Assembly (NCBI GenBank): GCA_015277795.1
Contig: CP063848.1
Coordinates: 2,666,001-2,730,000 of the forward strand
Direction of reading: 5' to 3'
Source of the DNA: Massilia sp. UMI-21
Lineage (GTDB): Bacteria > Pseudomonadota > Gammaproteobacteria > Burkholderiales > Burkholderiaceae_D
Length of the DNA: 64,000 bases
Shown here: one piece after another, positions 37,947 through 45,472 of the stretch
How positions within the stretch are numbered: the stretch's first letter is position 1
Layout of the letters: every line of letters begins with the position of its first letter
Notes under the pieces: model-generated
Database searches by the model: none
Seen by the model: only the letters and a program-made list of their open reading frames with translations
What the model was told of the DNA's origin: nothing
Made by a program: the position numbers and the translations under genes

Positions 37947-39314
37947 ATGTCGATGCAGAAGGCACAGCGTCAGATGCCCGCAAACGCGGGGCGGGAAGCC
38001 GTAGGGCAAGGTGAAGCCATGCTCGATGCTTTCAGCGACGAAGCGTTCTGCCCGCGGCATGCAACCGGAGGCACGGGGTCAGCGTTGCTGCAAGCGGCGC
38101 TGACGACAGAGAACCTGCGGCGGGCGTTCAAGCGTGTGCGTGCCAACAAGGGAGCGGCTGGCGTGGATGGACTGGACATTGACCAGACCTCGCGTCTGCT
38201 GGCAACCGAGTGGCCTCACATACGAGAACAACTGTTGGCAGGGACGTACCGGCCCAGTCCGGTACGTCGGGTGACGATTCCGAAGCCCGACGGTGGCGAG
38301 CGCGAGCTTGGCATCCCGACGGTGACGGATCGGCTGATCCAGCAAGCACTATTACAGGTGCTGCAACCGATCCTTGATCCCACTTTCAGCGAGCATAGCT
38401 ACGGCTTCCGACCGGGCAGGCGTGCGCAGGATGCGGTATTAGCCGCTCAGGCATACGTCCAGTCCGGGCTGAGAATCGTGGTGGACGTGGACCTGTCGAA
38501 GTTCTTCGACCGGGTCAACCATGACATCCTGATCGACCGCTTGAAGAAACGCATCGACGACGCTGGAGTGATCCGGCTGGTCCGTGCCTATCTGAACAGC
38601 GGCATCATGGAGCATGGTGTAGTACAGGAACGGAACGAAGGAACGCCGCAAGGCGGTCCATTGAGTCCGCTGCTTGCCAACGTCATGCTCGATGAAGTGG
38701 ACAAGGAACTGGAACGGCGCGGCCATCGCTTTGCGCGCTACGCCGACGACGCGAACGTCTATGTTCGTAGCGTGCGTGCGGGCCAGCGGGTGATGAGGCT
38801 GCTGCGGCGCTGCTATGCCAGACTGCACCTCGTGGTCAACGAAGGCAAGAGCGCCGTGGCCAGCGTCTTTGGCCGCAAGTTCCTCGGCTACAGCCTGTGG
38901 GTGGGGCGTGGGGGCGAAGTCAAACGCAAGGTGGCGGAAAAGCCGTTGCAAGCGTTTAAACAACGCATCAGGGAGCTAACCCGCCGATCTGGTGGGCGTA
39001 GCATGCCGGATGTGGTGCAGGGACTTCGTTCCTATATGCTGGGTTGGAAAGGGTACTTCCAGTTGGCGCAAACCCCAAAGGTATGGCGCGGACTCGATGA
39101 ATGGTTGCGGCACAGGCTGCGGGCTATCCAGCTCAAGCACTGGAAGCGCGGAAGCACCATGTATCGGGAGCTCCTTAAACTTGGGGCTTGGCCGTCGGCA
39201 GCGAGGCACGTAGCGGCGAACAGCCGCCGCTGGTGGCACAACAGCGATAGGTTACTCAAAACAGTGATGACTATCGGCTATTTCGACCGACTCGGTGTAC
39301 CTCGCCTGTCTTGA
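37947..39314 (+). CDS. ltrA: Group II intron reverse transcriptase/maturase (downstream copy)
   Basis: 455 residues, identical to the upstream protein except Leu139 for Val139. The RT motifs including Y-A-D-D at 265-268 and the X domain are intact, so both copies look functional. The same AGGAG ribosome site precedes the ATG at 37947. Confidence 0.95.
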   Translation: MSMQKAQRQMPANAGREAVGQGEAMLDAFSDEAFCPRHATGGTGSALLQAALTTENLRRAFKRVRANKGAAGVDGLDIDQTSRLLATEWPHIREQLLAGTYRPSPVRRVTIPKPDGGERELGIPTVTDRLIQQALLQVLQPILDPTFSEHSYGFRPGRRAQDAVLAAQAYVQSGLRIVVDVDLSKFFDRVNHDILIDRLKKRIDDAGVIRLVRAYLNSGIMEHGVVQERNEGTPQGGPLSPLLANVMLDEVDKELERRGHRFARYADDANVYVRSVRAGQRVMRLLRRCYARLHLVVNEGKSAVASVFGRKFLGYSLWVGRGGEVKRKVAEKPLQAFKQRIRELTRRSGGRSMPDVVQGLRSYMLGWKGYFQLAQTPKVWRGLDEWLRHRLRAIQLKHWKRGSTMYRELLKLGAWPSAARHVAANSRRWWHNSDRLLKTVMTIGYFDRLGVPRLS

Positions 39315-39327
39315 CCTCAACTACTCG

Positions 39328-39401
39328 AACCGCCCGGTGCGGACCCGCATGCCGGGTGGTGTGGCAGGGGAGCGGCCCTCAGGGCCGTCCCCTATGCCGA
39401 T
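39328..39401 (+). ncRNA. Ribozyme domains V and VI of downstream intron
   Basis: Same sequence as 37471-37544: a 34-nt domain V hairpin (about 39328-39361), then domain VI with bulged A at 39394 and the 3' end CCGAT at 39401. Confidence 0.8.
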
Positions 39402-40561
39402 GGCGTTCCCTTCGCACGAAGGAGTCGCCCGGCCCACCAAGCCTGGAGCGGGACGGCGCACCATGTCCGCCATGACCCGCCCGGGACCGCCAAGCTGGAA
39501 CAGGATGCTGCCGGCCCGGACCGGCCCGGCCCGGACCGGCCGCGCAGGCGCCGCAGCGCGCCAAGGCCGGCGAGGCCGGCGAGCAGCATCGCCGCGCTGC
39601 GCGGCTCCGGGATGGCGGGGATCAGGTCGAGCCGGATCGAGCGGCAGTCTTGCGTCGAGCCAAAGCAGGCCGTGCCCAGGATCTGGCCGGCATCGTTGAT
39701 GTCTTCGGCCTCGGTCACCGTCCAGCCGGGTTCGGGAACGATCAGGTCGTTCAGGTCGATGGTGCTGCCATCGGCATACAGGAATGCATGCGTGAGGTCC
39801 GAATCGAAGCGGCCGAAGTTGCCCACGATGTTCCCGTCATTGTTGATCCCGCGCGCCGTGCCGACCGGACTGAGCGCGAGCGTGCCGGCATCGTTGATGT
39901 CGTACACGACGCCCAGCGGCTCGCCGCCGGGGCCGAACAGCTGGCGCAAGCTGCCGTCCCGGTAGAGAAAGGCGCGCGGCTCGCCGCGTGGCGCGTCGAC
40001 TGCGGGCAGGGCGGTGGCGCCCACCACCTGGCCTTGCTTGTTCAAGCCGTAGGCGTCGCCCTGGTCGCCGCCGAAGGTCCCGATGGCCGTCATGGTGCCG
40101 CCGCTGTACAAGAAGGCGCGTGAGCTGTCTCCCGGAAAATTACCGGCAGTACCGGCAACTTCGCCCCGGTCATTGATGGCATGCGGGATGGCGTAATTCA
40201 GGCCATCCGGGCGCCCGATGTCGCGTATTTGCCCTTGGGAATAAATGAAAGCGCTCGCATCGGGATAGCTGAAGTAGCCCGCCGCCTCGCCGCGATTATT
40301 GATCGCGGTGGCCTGCACGCCCGGCGTGAGGAGGCTCAGGTTGACGATGCCCTCGTCGCTCCAGATCCAGGCCTGGTTCTCTTGCGTATTGCCGACGATC
40401 TGCCCGGCATTGTTCATGTCCGAGGCCGTGAAGCCCGACGGCAGGAAGGTCACCGAATAGGCGGGAGCGGCCGGGGGCGCCGCGGGGACGGGTGACGCGA
40501 ATGCGGGGCAGGCAAGTGCGGCGAGCAAGGGTAGTAAGCATGCATGCTGGCGGATCTTCAT
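39392..40561 (-). CDS. HAF-repeat PEP-CTERM protein with intron-supplied stop
   Basis: A 389-residue exported protein. The signal peptide (residues 1-24) is followed by seven or so HAF-type repeats (I-N-D-x-G-x-V-A-G ... A-F-L-Y-x-x-G), probably a beta-propeller-like surface domain. A PEP-CTERM sorting tail follows: I-P-E-P-R-S-A-A, a Leu/Gly/Ala helix, then R-R-L-R-G-R. Exosortase-type enzymes cleave such tails. Such proteins normally stop a few residues after the Arg cluster, but here about 50 more residues follow, including an exact 15-bp tandem repeat, and the TAG lies inside the second intron. ATG 40561 fits the GGGGG ribosome site better than ATG 40567. Confidence 0.82.
   Translation of the reverse strand: MKIRQHACLLPLLAALACPAFASPVPAAPPAAPAYSVTFLPSGFTASDMNNAGQIVGNTQENQAWIWSDEGIVNLSLLTPGVQATAINNRGEAAGYFSYPDASAFIYSQGQIRDIGRPDGLNYAIPHAINDRGEVAGTAGNFPGDSSRAFLYSGGTMTAIGTFGGDQGDAYGLNKQGQVVGATALPAVDAPRGEPRAFLYRDGSLRQLFGPGGEPLGVVYDINDAGTLALSPVGTARGINNDGNIVGNFGRFDSDLTHAFLYADGSTIDLNDLIVPEPGWTVTEAEDINDAGQILGTACFGSTQDCRSIRLDLIPAIPEPRSAAMLLAGLAGLGALRRLRGRSGPGRSGPAASCSSLAVPGGSWRTWCAVPLQAWWAGRLLRAKGTPSA
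39512..39541. repeat. Two exact tandem 15-bp units in the PEP-CTERM tail
   Basis: CGGCCCGGACCGGCC occurs at 39512-39526 and again at 39527-39541. Being five codons long it keeps the frame and encodes G-R-S-G-P twice, directly after the Arg cluster of the sorting tail. It may be a slippage duplication. Confidence 0.9.
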
Positions 40562-40716
40562 GGTCATCCCCCGATTGATTGATCTTTGCCCAGAATGCGC
40601 CGGGAGCTGCCTGTCGAGTTGATCTATCTCAGACGTGCGCCGGCGGCTTGCCCGAGGATGCTCGCGGCGTGCGGGTGCGGCGGCGGGATCTTCCTCGCTG
40701 GCCGTTTCGCGGGATA

Positions 40717-40745
40717 TTGATGAATCTCAATAATTAAGGCATAAT
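40717..40745 (+). promoter_or_regulatory. Promoter of tRNA-Val copy 2
   Basis: TTGATG (40717-40722), 17-nt spacer, CATAAT (40740-40745), ten bases before the tRNA. The -10 context GGCATAATAC is the same as that before copy 1, but the -35 regions differ. Confidence 0.65.
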
Positions 40746-40755
40746 ACAGGCCATC

Positions 40756-40830
40756 GGGAGGTTAGCTCAGGGGTAGAGCACTGCATTCACACTGCAGGGG
40801 TCGCAAGTTCGAAACTTGCACTTCCCACCA
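40756..40830 (+). tRNA. tRNA-Val (CAC anticodon), copy 2
   Basis: Identical over all 75 nt to the gene at 35575, with encoded CCA. It has its own promoter and a different terminator stem, so it is a true second gene rather than an integration remnant. Confidence 0.97.
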
Positions 40831-40838
40831 GAATATGA

Positions 40839-40872
40839 AAAGGCCCGCAGCGGAAACGTTGCGGGCCTTTTT
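40839..40872. terminator. Bidirectional terminator between tRNA-Val 2 and PEP-CTERM gene
   Basis: AAGGCCCGCA, loop of ten, TGCGGGCCTT followed by TTT on the plus strand; the opposite strand also ends CCTTTTC. It can end the tRNA transcript and that of the convergent PEP-CTERM gene, whose stop is 17 nt away. Confidence 0.85.
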
Positions 40873-40888
40873 GCCGTCGATCGCGCGC

Positions 40889-41509
40889 TCAGGACGCCAC
40901 GGCCCGGCGCAGGCGGCGGCTGCCGAACAAACCGAGGATCCCCAGGCCGAACAGGGCCAGGGTCCGCGGTTCGGGTACCGCCTGCCCGTTCTGCTGCTGC
41001 ACTCCCTGCAAGAACCCGGTCGCGCCGCTGCACGGCAGGCCCGTGGTCCAGCCGCAGCCGGCGCCTTCCATGCCTTCGTCGCTGTTGGCGTCCAGCACCG
41101 TGAACAGCGCGCCCGAGGATTGCAGCATGATGTGGCTGTTCTGGTCGTTCGCGTGGATCCAGCCGCTCAGGTAGCCGCCGGCTTCGAAGCGCAGTTCCAT
41201 GTCCAGCATGCCCAGGCCAGACCGGAACTGCTGCTCCTGCGGCCGGTAATCCATCGGCATGCCCATGCCGGGGAAGGCGTACTGGAACGCTACCAGGCCC
41301 AGCTCCGGATAGGAGGGCGCGCTGTCCATGTAGGGCAGTTGGAAGCTGAAGCTGCCGCTGTCGACGGCTTGTCGGGTGAATTCCAGTTTCAGCGCGAAGT
41401 CCAGCGGCGGGTTCCCGTCCAGCGGGCGCCATTGGTACACGACGCCGGCGTGGCCGGTGAGCGGCACCAGCAGGCAGGCCGCGGCAGCGATCAGGGATGC
41501 GAGTTTCAT
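40889..41509 (-). CDS. PEP-CTERM sorting domain protein
   Basis: A 206-residue exported protein of unknown role. It has a signal peptide (1-22, cleavage near G-H-A), a beta-rich body with a single conserved-looking Cys pair (C-G-W-T-T-G-L-P-C), and a standard sorting tail: V-P-E-P-R-T-L-A-L-F-G, a hydrophobic helix and S-R-R-L-R-R-A, ending six residues later. It shows what a normal tail looks like compared with the gene at 39392. ATG 41509 has GGAGA upstream. The exosortase gene is not in this window. Confidence 0.85.
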   Translation of the reverse strand: MKLASLIAAAACLLVPLTGHAGVVYQWRPLDGNPPLDFALKLEFTRQAVDSGSFSFQLPYMDSAPSYPELGLVAFQYAFPGMGMPMDYRPQEQQFRSGLGMLDMELRFEAGGYLSGWIHANDQNSHIMLQSSGALFTVLDANSDEGMEGAGCGWTTGLPCSGATGFLQGVQQQNGQAVPEPRTLALFGLGILGLFGSRRLRRAVAS

Positions 41510-41570
41510 CGGCGTCTCCAAAAATTGCATTATTACGAACGTGCAATTTCCCTGACGCACGATTGCGCCT

Positions 41571-42605
41571 TTACGGCTTGACCGGGATATCCTGCTCCGC
41601 GCGCAACCAGCTGAACAGCACGGCCATCATGAAGGGGCCCACGAACAGGCCGATCACCCCGAGTGTCGACACGCCGCCGAGCAGGCCGAACAGCACGGCG
41701 AGGAAGGGCAGGTTGACCCGGTGCCCGATCAGCTTGGGCCGGATGAACTTGTCGACCATGAACAGTTCCACCGCGCCCCAGACGAACAGGCCGAGCGCGG
41801 CGCCGGCATTGCCCTGGCCGAGCAGGAGCAGCGAAACCATGGTGAAGGACAGCGGCGCGCCGCCGGGGATCAGGGCCAGGTAGCCGGTCAGCACGCCCAG
41901 CATCGCGGGTGCCGGTGCGCCGGCGATGTAATACGCCAGGCCCAGCACGATTCCTTCGAGCAGGGCGATCGAGCACAGCCCGAGCGCGGTGCCGCGTACC
42001 GACAGCGGCAGGATGCGGCGCAGCTTGCCGTACTGGGCCGGCAGCAGGCGGCTGCCGGCGCTGTCGACGTAATGCACCACCGCCGGGCCGTGCAGGTAGA
42101 GCACGAACAGGGTCAGCAGGGTGAGGAACAGGTATAGCGCATTGGCGAGGATCACCGAACCCCAGAACCGCGCCGCGCCGGTCAGGTGCGGCATGACGTC
42201 GCCCAGGGTGGTCTGGATCAGTGCGTTCAGTCCGCCGGGTACGGCGAGGTGCTCGGTCCACCAGGCCAGGATGCGTTCCGACACCAAGGGGACGGTGGCC
42301 AGCCAGGCCGGCGCCGGCACGCCGACTTCATTGAGTTCGGTCAGCAAACGCTGCAGGCCGACCAGTTCGTTGCCGAGCGCTTTCACCAGCAGCAGCGAAG
42401 GGCCGAGGAAGCACAGGATCAGCAACGCGACCAGCAGCCCCGCGCTGGCGGCGCGCGGCAGGCCGCGTGCCTGCAGGTGCTGGTGCAAGGGCCAGGTGAT
42501 GACCGCCAGCAGGCCGGCCCAGGCCAGCGAGCCGAGGAAGTGCTGCAGCAGCAGCGCCAGCGCGGCCGCGAACAGCACCGGCAACACGAGAGACGAGTAG
42601 CGCAT
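41571..42605 (-). CDS. AI-2E family (YdiK/PerM-like) permease
   Basis: A 344-residue inner-membrane protein with about seven or eight hydrophobic helices: two near the N-terminus (8-45), one at 55-75, and the rest after residue 150. It has the family segments G-x-L-x-L-I-P and D-N/K-F-I-R-P-K-L-I-G. Family members have been linked to autoinducer-2 export and to sodium/proton exchange; which applies here is unknown. It follows htpX by 19 nt, so they are probably one operon. Confidence 0.85.
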   Translation of the reverse strand: MRYSSLVLPVLFAAALALLLQHFLGSLAWAGLLAVITWPLHQHLQARGLPRAASAGLLVALLILCFLGPSLLLVKALGNELVGLQRLLTELNEVGVPAPAWLATVPLVSERILAWWTEHLAVPGGLNALIQTTLGDVMPHLTGAARFWGSVILANALYLFLTLLTLFVLYLHGPAVVHYVDSAGSRLLPAQYGKLRRILPLSVRGTALGLCSIALLEGIVLGLAYYIAGAPAPAMLGVLTGYLALIPGGAPLSFTMVSLLLLGQGNAGAALGLFVWGAVELFMVDKFIRPKLIGHRVNLPFLAVLFGLLGGVSTLGVIGLFVGPFMMAVLFSWLRAEQDIPVKP

Positions 42606-42624
42606 CCTGGCCGGGCTCCTGGGG

Positions 42625-43509
42625 TTAGGCGGGCACGGCGGCGTGCCGGAGGGCGGCGATGCGCTCCTCGCACGACGGGTGGCTGCTGAACAGCGACATC
42701 ATGCGGCCGCCGGCAATGCCCGCCGCGGCCATGTTCTTCGGCAGTTCGCCCGGCTGGAAGCCGCCCAGGCGCGCCAGCGCATCGATCATCGGGCGCGGCG
42801 TGCCCAGGATGGTGGCGGCGCCGCGGTCGGCGCGGTACTCGCGCTGGCGCGAGAACCAGGCCACGATGATGCTGGCCAGGATGCCGAACAGGATGTCGCA
42901 GGCGATCGCCGTGACGGTATAGGCGATGCCTGGGCCGCTGGCGTGCTCCTCGTCCTTGCGCAGGAAGCTGTCGACCGCATAGGCGACCAGGCGCGCCAGG
43001 AAGATCACGAAGGTATTCACCACGCCCTGGATCAGGGTCAGCGTGACCATGTCGCCGTTGGCGATGTGCGCGACTTCATGCGCCAGCACCGCTTCGACTT
43101 CGTCCTGCCTCATCGCCGACAGCAGGCCCGTGGAGACCGCGACCAGCGCGGCGTTCTTCGAGGCGCCGGTGGCGAAGGCGTTTGGTTCGCCCTCATACAC
43201 CGCGACCTCGGGCATGGCGATGCCGGCATGCCGGGCCTGGGCGGCGACCGTGGCCAGCAGCCAGGCTTCGGTCTGGTTCGACGGCTGCCGGATCACACGC
43301 GCACCGGTCGACCACTTGGCCATCGGTTTGCTGATCAGGAGCGAGATGAAGGCGCCGCCGAAACCGATCAGGCCGGCAAAGGCCAGCAGCGCGCCGAGAT
43401 CCAGGCCATTCGCGCCGAGGAAGCGGTTGACGCCCAACAGGCTGGCCGAGATGCCCAGCACCAGCATGATGGCGAGGTTGGTGGCGACGAGGAGGACGAT
43501 ACGTTTCAT
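42625..43509 (-). CDS. htpX: Membrane zinc protease HtpX
   Basis: An inner-membrane metalloprotease that degrades misfolded membrane proteins along with FtsH. The 294-residue protein has two N-terminal helices (5-30, 37-60), zinc motif H-E-V-A-H (144-148), two further helices around 155-215 and the third ligand in R-E-Y-R-A-D. Length and order match E. coli HtpX. ATG 43509 is the natural start; the upstream in-frame ATG adds unrelated residues. Confidence 0.94.
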   Translation of the reverse strand: MKRIVLLVATNLAIMLVLGISASLLGVNRFLGANGLDLGALLAFAGLIGFGGAFISLLISKPMAKWSTGARVIRQPSNQTEAWLLATVAAQARHAGIAMPEVAVYEGEPNAFATGASKNAALVAVSTGLLSAMRQDEVEAVLAHEVAHIANGDMVTLTLIQGVVNTFVIFLARLVAYAVDSFLRKDEEHASGPGIAYTVTAIACDILFGILASIIVAWFSRQREYRADRGAATILGTPRPMIDALARLGGFQPGELPKNMAAAGIAGGRMMSLFSSHPSCEERIAALRHAAVPA

Positions 43510-43738
43510 GGTTCCGGTGTGCGTTGATCGATAGCGGCAGGAGTGCAAGCCCGCGGCTGCGTGGCCGCGTCTGCTCATGCATAAGGATAATGCACCCGGT
43601 GTTCCGGGAAAAGCGAAGAATTCAGAAGCATTACTTCAGAAAACCGGAAGCAATGCCGGAGTGGCCGCGGTCTTGCAAGCGCGCGGGCGCGCGCCGGGCG
43701 CGGCCGTGCGGGTCTCAGCCGTAGTCTCAGCCGTGGTC

Positions 43739-44023
43739 TCAGCCGTGCAGGTCGTCGTCGTTCAGGGCGCCGTTGACATACAGGCGCAGGAGGATCGCGA
43801 CCGGCGGCGGGATCAGCACGCCGGTTTCGAAGCGGCTGCCGCTCGACTGGGTGACCCCGAAGCGGCTCCAGAATTTCTCCTGGCTTTCGCGTTTGCGGAT
43901 ACGCAGGCGGCGTAGTTCGTGCGGCGCTGCCGGCCAGGGCGCGTGCTGCGACGGCGCCTCCACGACCGCGCCGATACCGTCCGCGTCGACACCGAATTCT
44001 TCGTCCATCATTTTGCCAGCCAT
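43739..44023 (-). CDS. Small helix-turn-helix (XRE-like) protein
   Basis: A 94-residue protein. Residues 38-90 read L-R-R-L-R-I-R-K-R-E-S-Q-E-K-F-W-S-R-F-G-V-T-Q-S-S-G as a helix-turn-helix of the lambda-repressor type, with the third helix in S-S-G-S-R-F-E-T-G. The first 35 residues are acidic and may be flexible. It is probably a DNA-binding regulator of unknown target. ATG 44023 follows GGAAGGAA; the preceding in-frame Met lacks a ribosome site. Confidence 0.72.
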   Translation of the reverse strand: MAGKMMDEEFGVDADGIGAVVEAPSQHAPWPAAPHELRRLRIRKRESQEKFWSRFGVTQSSGSRFETGVLIPPPVAILLRLYVNGALNDDDLHG

Positions 44024-44309
44024 CGATTGTTCCTTCCGTTCGCCCATGTCAAGTCTCGCCGGCGGCCCTGCGGACCGCACCGAAGACCTGATCGTAGCTG
44101 GAAAGGCATGCGCCAAGGCTCACGAAAAATCACGCGCACACACTTTTTGCACATTGCGCCGTTGACGCAGGCGCCGGCAGGGCCTGCCTCGAGAGGGGGG
44201 GGCAAGCGCCGTTCGGCCGCCCCGGCAGGTGCGAACCCGCCGGGGGCCATCGGCAGGGCAAACTCGGGTATGATTGGTAGTTTCTTTCTGACATCATATT
44301 TGCCGGGCG

Positions 44310-45293
44310 ATGAACTCCAACACCGAACCTGCCGGCGCCGCCGGCGCCTTTGCCGCGCGCGTTCTCAAGCTGGTCGACTGCGGCCTGGTCGTGCTCGACG
44401 CCGGCCAGGAGATCGTACTGTGGAACGGCTGGATGGTGCCGCGCTCCGGCTACGCCGCCGCCCGGGTGTGCGAGCGGCCGCTGTTCGAGGTGTTCCCCGA
44501 ATTGCGCGGCTCGCGGGTCGAGTCGGCAGTGCTGGCGGCGCTTGCCGAGGACATCGCCACGACCATCCCGGCGTCCGCCGGCCGGGCGCCGTTCCCCTTG
44601 CGCGAGGCCGGCAGCTTCGACGGCGCCCGCATCGAACAGGCGGTCAGCGTCACGCCCTTCAGCGAAGACGGCGAACGTTTCTGCCTGGTCGAGATCCGCG
44701 ACGTCAGCGGCACCGTCGACCGCGAACGGCGCCTGCTCGACCACGCCGAGGCGCTACGCGCACGTTCCTACGTCGACGGCCTGACCGGGATCGCCAACCG
44801 CCGCCACTTCGACGTCGCGCTCGAGCGTGAACTGCGGCGCGCCCAGCGCAACGGCAGCGCGCTGTCGCTGCTGCTGATGGACATCGATTCCTTCAAGGCC
44901 TACAACGACCACTTCGGCCACCAGGAGGGCGACGCCTGCCTGACCACGGTGGCGCAGGCGCTGGCCGCCATGTGCAAGCGCCCGGCCGACGTGGCGGCGC
45001 GCTACGGCGGCGAAGAATTCGCGGCGATCCTGCCCGATACCACGGCGGGGCAGGCGCGCGCCCATGCCAATGCGATCCGCGAACACGTGGCCGGCCTGAA
45101 GCTGCCGCACGCGCCGGCGGCGGCGCGGCCCCACGTGACCCTGAGCATTGGCGTGGCGGCGTTCGACAACGAAGGGCTGGACGCAGCGGGGCCCCTGATC
45201 GAGGCCGCCGACCAGGCCCTGTACGCCGCCAAGCGCGGCGGGCGCGACCGCGTGCTGGTGCACGGCGACGCGCCGATCGCGGGCCCGGCCTGA
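44310..45293 (+). CDS. PAS-GGDEF diguanylate cyclase
   Basis: Makes c-di-GMP from two GTP. The 327-residue protein has a PAS-like sensory part (about 15-140; L-V-D-C-G-L-V-V-L-D...V-L-W-N-G-W-M) and a GGDEF domain with Y-V-D-G-L-T-G-I-A-N-R-R, catalytic G-G-E-E-F (233-237) and L-S-I-G-V-A. The inhibitory R-x-x-D site is not obvious. It stands alone, upstream of the MHYT kinase. Confidence 0.92.
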   Translation: MNSNTEPAGAAGAFAARVLKLVDCGLVVLDAGQEIVLWNGWMVPRSGYAAARVCERPLFEVFPELRGSRVESAVLAALAEDIATTIPASAGRAPFPLREAGSFDGARIEQAVSVTPFSEDGERFCLVEIRDVSGTVDRERRLLDHAEALRARSYVDGLTGIANRRHFDVALERELRRAQRNGSALSLLLMDIDSFKAYNDHFGHQEGDACLTTVAQALAAMCKRPADVAARYGGEEFAAILPDTTAGQARAHANAIREHVAGLKLPHAPAAARPHVTLSIGVAAFDNEGLDAAGPLIEAADQALYAAKRGGRDRVLVHGDAPIAGPA

Positions 45294-45472
45294 GCCGCGA
45301 TCCGCGCTTCGCACGGCGGACCCACGCGTGCGCCAGGCCGGCGCCGATCCTGTAGAATTGCTCCAGAGTAATTGACGGAGCGACCGCGCGGGCGGCATGG
45401 CCCGCGCCCGGCCCTGCAGAGCCGACAGCGCCATCCGGGCCCTGCCGCGGACACCAAGGAATCCACGACCCC

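Larger units (their letters stand above)
37545..39401 (+). mobile_element. Group II intron (class C type), downstream copy
   Basis: The second 1,857-bp copy in the same orientation, joined to the first with no base between them. The 5' GTGCG, the open reading frame offset and the 3' CCGAT end all match copy 1. It is not preceded by its own terminator hairpin but by domain VI of copy 1. After it the flank reads GGCGTTCCC. Its last ten bases supply the stop codon of the PEP-CTERM gene on the other strand. Confidence 0.93.

Noticed and set aside
39481..39600. Frameshift in the PEP-CTERM tail as explanation for the long C-terminus
   Set aside because: The tandem repeat is 15 bp, so it keeps the frame. 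I checked the other minus-strand frames up to the intron and found no stop codon that a simple frameshift would reach.
35575..40830. Genomic island integrated at a tRNA attachment site
   Set aside because: There is no integrase gene, and the repeat is a whole functional tRNA with promoter rather than a 3' fragment. The segment is explained by two native tRNA genes, a native PEP-CTERM gene and intron insertion.
40767..41546. Minus-strand frames ending K-C-K-F-R-T-C-D-P-C-S-V-N-A over the tRNA genes
   Set aside because: These residues are the antisense translation of tRNA-Val. The same false peptide appears at both tRNA copies.
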